Part shown: positions 5,430-6,400 of the stretch, piece after piece
Layout: every line of letters starts with the position of its first letter
Numbering within the stretch: position 1 is the first letter of the stretch
NCBI GenBank assembly: GCA_034408745.1
Contig: JAWXCM010000118.1
Coordinates: 1-6,400, forward strand
DNA length: 6,400 bases
Direction of reading: 5' to 3'
DNA from: JAWXCM01 sp034408745
Lineage (GTDB): Bacteria > Acidobacteriota > Terriglobia > Bryobacterales > Bryobacteraceae
Translations under genes and position numbers: made by a program
The notes under the pieces: model-generated
The model's input: the letters and a program-made list of their open reading frames with translations, nothing else
What the model was told of the DNA's origin: nothing
Databases searched by the model: none

Positions 5430-5436
5430 ACAAGAC

Positions 5437-6207
5437 TTGAAAGTCAAACTTCTACGCAGCAGCACCAGCGGGGATGCGCAGCGTCAGGTAATGACGACGT
5501 TCCTGATTAACGATCGTATCGCGATTGACGGCGGCAGCCTCGGGCTTGCGCTGGGCCCAAGAGATCTGCCTTCCATTCGCGATGTTGTGATTACCCACGC
5601 CCACACGGATCACATCGCGTCGTTGCCCATCTATATTGCAGATGCCTTTGCGGAACTGGAGACTTCGATTTGCGTTTACGCTCTGCCAGAAGTCGTCTCG
5701 GCGTTGCGCTCGTTCATCTTCAACGATCAGATATGGCCAAACTTCGAAGAGATCCCGCTGAGGAACGGCACAGGACCGACACTGCTATTCAGGCCCTTCA
5801 GACCTGGAGAACCTTTCGAGATTGACGGAGTCATTATCACTCCGATACGGGTGAACCACGTCGTGCCCACGGTGGGTTTAGAGTTAAAAGATCAGGAAAC
5901 CGCAGTGATCTTCACCTCGGACACTTACATCACCGATGACATCTGGGAAGTTGCCAGAGAGTCTCAACACCTCAAAGCTGTCTTTGTCGATGTTTCCTTT
6001 CCAAATGAAATGGAAGCTCTTGCCGCGGCATCCAAGCATTTGACCCCGCAAACCCTCGCTTCTGAGCTCTCTAAGATCGGACGTCGGGTCGAAGTTTATG
6101 CGACCCATCTTAAGCCGGGTAGCCGGGAACAAGTGGTCCACCAGCTCAATGAACTCAAAAATCCTGCGGTATCTGTCGTCGAGGTCGGGCGCATCTATGA
6201 ATGGTGA
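5437..6207 (+). CDS. Metallo-beta-lactamase-fold hydrolase, cyclic-nucleotide phosphodiesterase-like
   Basis: The 256-residue protein is a single MBL-fold domain. After the opening strands and the DGG turn at 31-33, the metal-binding motif THAHTDH at 53-59 supplies His54, His56, Asp58 and His59. Further candidate ligands are His141 (RVNHVVPTVG), Asp162 (FTSDT) and His224 (YATHLKPG). The spacing THAHTDHIASLP followed by NHxVPTVG and a late ATHLKPG resembles class II 3',5'-cyclic-nucleotide phosphodiesterases and related phosphodiesterases more than beta-lactamases. The Leu of the class II signature H-x-H-L-D-H is Thr here. It would be a soluble cytoplasmic two-metal hydrolase of a phosphodiester. 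An FHA-domain gene follows after 37 bases and is probably co-transcribed. The fold is certain, the cAMP-type substrate only plausible. Third-position GC looks lower than in the flavoenzyme gene. Confidence 0.88.
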   Translation: MKVKLLRSSTSGDAQRQVMTTFLINDRIAIDGGSLGLALGPRDLPSIRDVVITHAHTDHIASLPIYIADAFAELETSICVYALPEVVSALRSFIFNDQIWPNFEEIPLRNGTGPTLLFRPFRPGEPFEIDGVIITPIRVNHVVPTVGLELKDQETAVIFTSDTYITDDIWEVARESQHLKAVFVDVSFPNEMEALAAASKHLTPQTLASELSKIGRRVEVYATHLKPGSREQVVHQLNELKNPAVSVVEVGRIYEW

Positions 6208-6228
6208 CCTTCGTTGAATGAATCAGGG

Positions 6229-6250
6229 GGGCTATGTTTGGGCTATGTTT
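6229..6250 (+). repeat. Exact 11-bp tandem duplication over the FHA gene start
   Basis: GGGCTATGTTT occurs twice back to back (6229-6239 and 6240-6250). Each copy carries an ATG (6234 and 6245). Eleven bases is not a multiple of three, so the two ATGs are in different frames: the first gives nine residues and then a stop, the second opens the FHA protein. The duplication also pushes the G-rich ribosome site (6225-6231) to 13 bases before the second ATG. Confidence 0.85.
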
Positions 6251-6400
6251 CCTAAGTTGCTAATCAAGAACACGCTCACCGGCGATGAGTCTGCGTTCGA
6301 ACTCGTCAGCAAAGAAACGCACATCGGCCGGGATGTCTCGCAGAACGAACTTGTGCTGAATCATCACAAAGTCTCCCGCCGTCACGCGATAGCGCGGCAA
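6245..6400 (+). CDS. FHA-domain protein, N-terminal part (runs off right edge)
   Basis: Fifty-two residues are visible, beginning MFPKLLIKNTLTGDESAFEL. The segment IGRDVSQNELVLNHHKVSRR, followed by HA (residues 31-52 region), is the classic forkhead-associated signature: GR near the first phosphothreonine loop, then N-x-[LIV]-x-[LIV] and the S-R-R-H block that contacts phosphothreonine. FHA domains bind phosphothreonine peptides and serve in kinase signalling, secretion systems or adenylate cyclase fusions. What follows the domain lies outside the window. The start is uncertain. ATG at 6245 fits the usual length before the first strand. An in-frame ATG at 6218 would add MNQGGYVWA and has only a weak GGTG upstream. 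It lies 37 bases after the MBL hydrolase and is probably in one operon with it. Confidence 0.85.
   Translation, partial: MFPKLLIKNTLTGDESAFELVSKETHIGRDVSQNELVLNHHKVSRRHAIARQ

Larger units (their letters stand above)
5033..5436. other. Non-coding stretch between the flavoenzyme and MBL hydrolase genes
   Basis: About 400 bases without a credible gene. In order it holds a C-rich/G-rich hairpin (5115-5143), a 116-bp inverted-repeat unit (5145-5260), a GC-rich hairpin (GGGCG 5279-5283 with CGCCC 5291-5295), and a 6-bp hairpin GAACAC/GTGTTC (5310-5315 with 5321-5326, 5-base loop). None of the hairpins is followed by a T-run. No convincing sigma-70 promoter for the next gene was found. A 66-codon frame at 5174-5374 lacks a ribosome site and crosses the inverted repeat, so it is not called. 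Confidence 0.55.

Noticed and set aside
5407..5436. Ten-codon upstream extension of the MBL hydrolase from TTG 5407
   Set aside because: No Shine-Dalgarno site precedes it, whereas GGGGAG is ideally spaced for TTG 5437, where the fold's first strand begins.

Overview
The window comes from a GC-rich bacterium. Two of its genes start with TTG behind good Shine-Dalgarno sites, and the main genes use mostly G or C at third codon positions. Nothing here fixes the phylum; a soil, sediment or groundwater lineage is only a guess. There are four well-supported protein families, plus the partial start of a fifth gene at the right edge. No rRNA, tRNA, CRISPR array or complete insertion sequence was seen.

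Layout. (1) At 1-177 on the minus strand is the start of a ParA/MinD-type ATPase, running off the left edge. (2) From 178 to about 870 there is a gene-poor stretch. It holds a 7-bp hairpin and a small repeat cluster upstream of parA, one doubtful open frame (305-850), and a perfect TATAAT box at 871-876. (3) At 909-3026 is a TTG-started fusion protein: an N-terminal universal stress protein (Usp) domain joined to an atypical kinase of the UbiB/AarF/ABC1 family with two C-terminal membrane segments. (4) At 3027-3241 is a compact leader with two perfect 13-bp hairpins of identical architecture and a third small hairpin next to the ribosome binding site. (5) At 3242-5032 is an FAD-dependent oxidoreductase of the amine-oxidase/phytoene-desaturase type. 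(6) At 5033-5436 is a non-coding stretch containing a 116-bp unit bounded by a 19-bp near-perfect inverted repeat, which looks like a MITE or a structured RNA. (7) At 5437-6207 is a metallo-beta-lactamase-fold hydrolase, related in motif to class II cyclic-nucleotide phosphodiesterases. (8) From 6245 to the right edge is the start of an FHA-domain protein, with an exact 11-bp tandem duplication over its start codon.

How the genes may work together. UbiB-family proteins act in isoprenoid-quinone and lipid metabolism, and many relatives of the flavoenzyme act on isoprenoid chains (carotenoids, squalene derivatives). A stress-sensing UbiB next to an isoprenoid-type flavoenzyme is therefore plausible as a membrane-lipid or quinone stress module, but this is inference from adjacency. 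The MBL hydrolase and the FHA protein are probably co-transcribed (37-base gap) and may belong to a separate signalling unit. The most distinctive observations are the Usp-UbiB fusion, the matched pair of 33-nt palindromes, the 116-bp inverted-repeat unit and the start-codon duplication.
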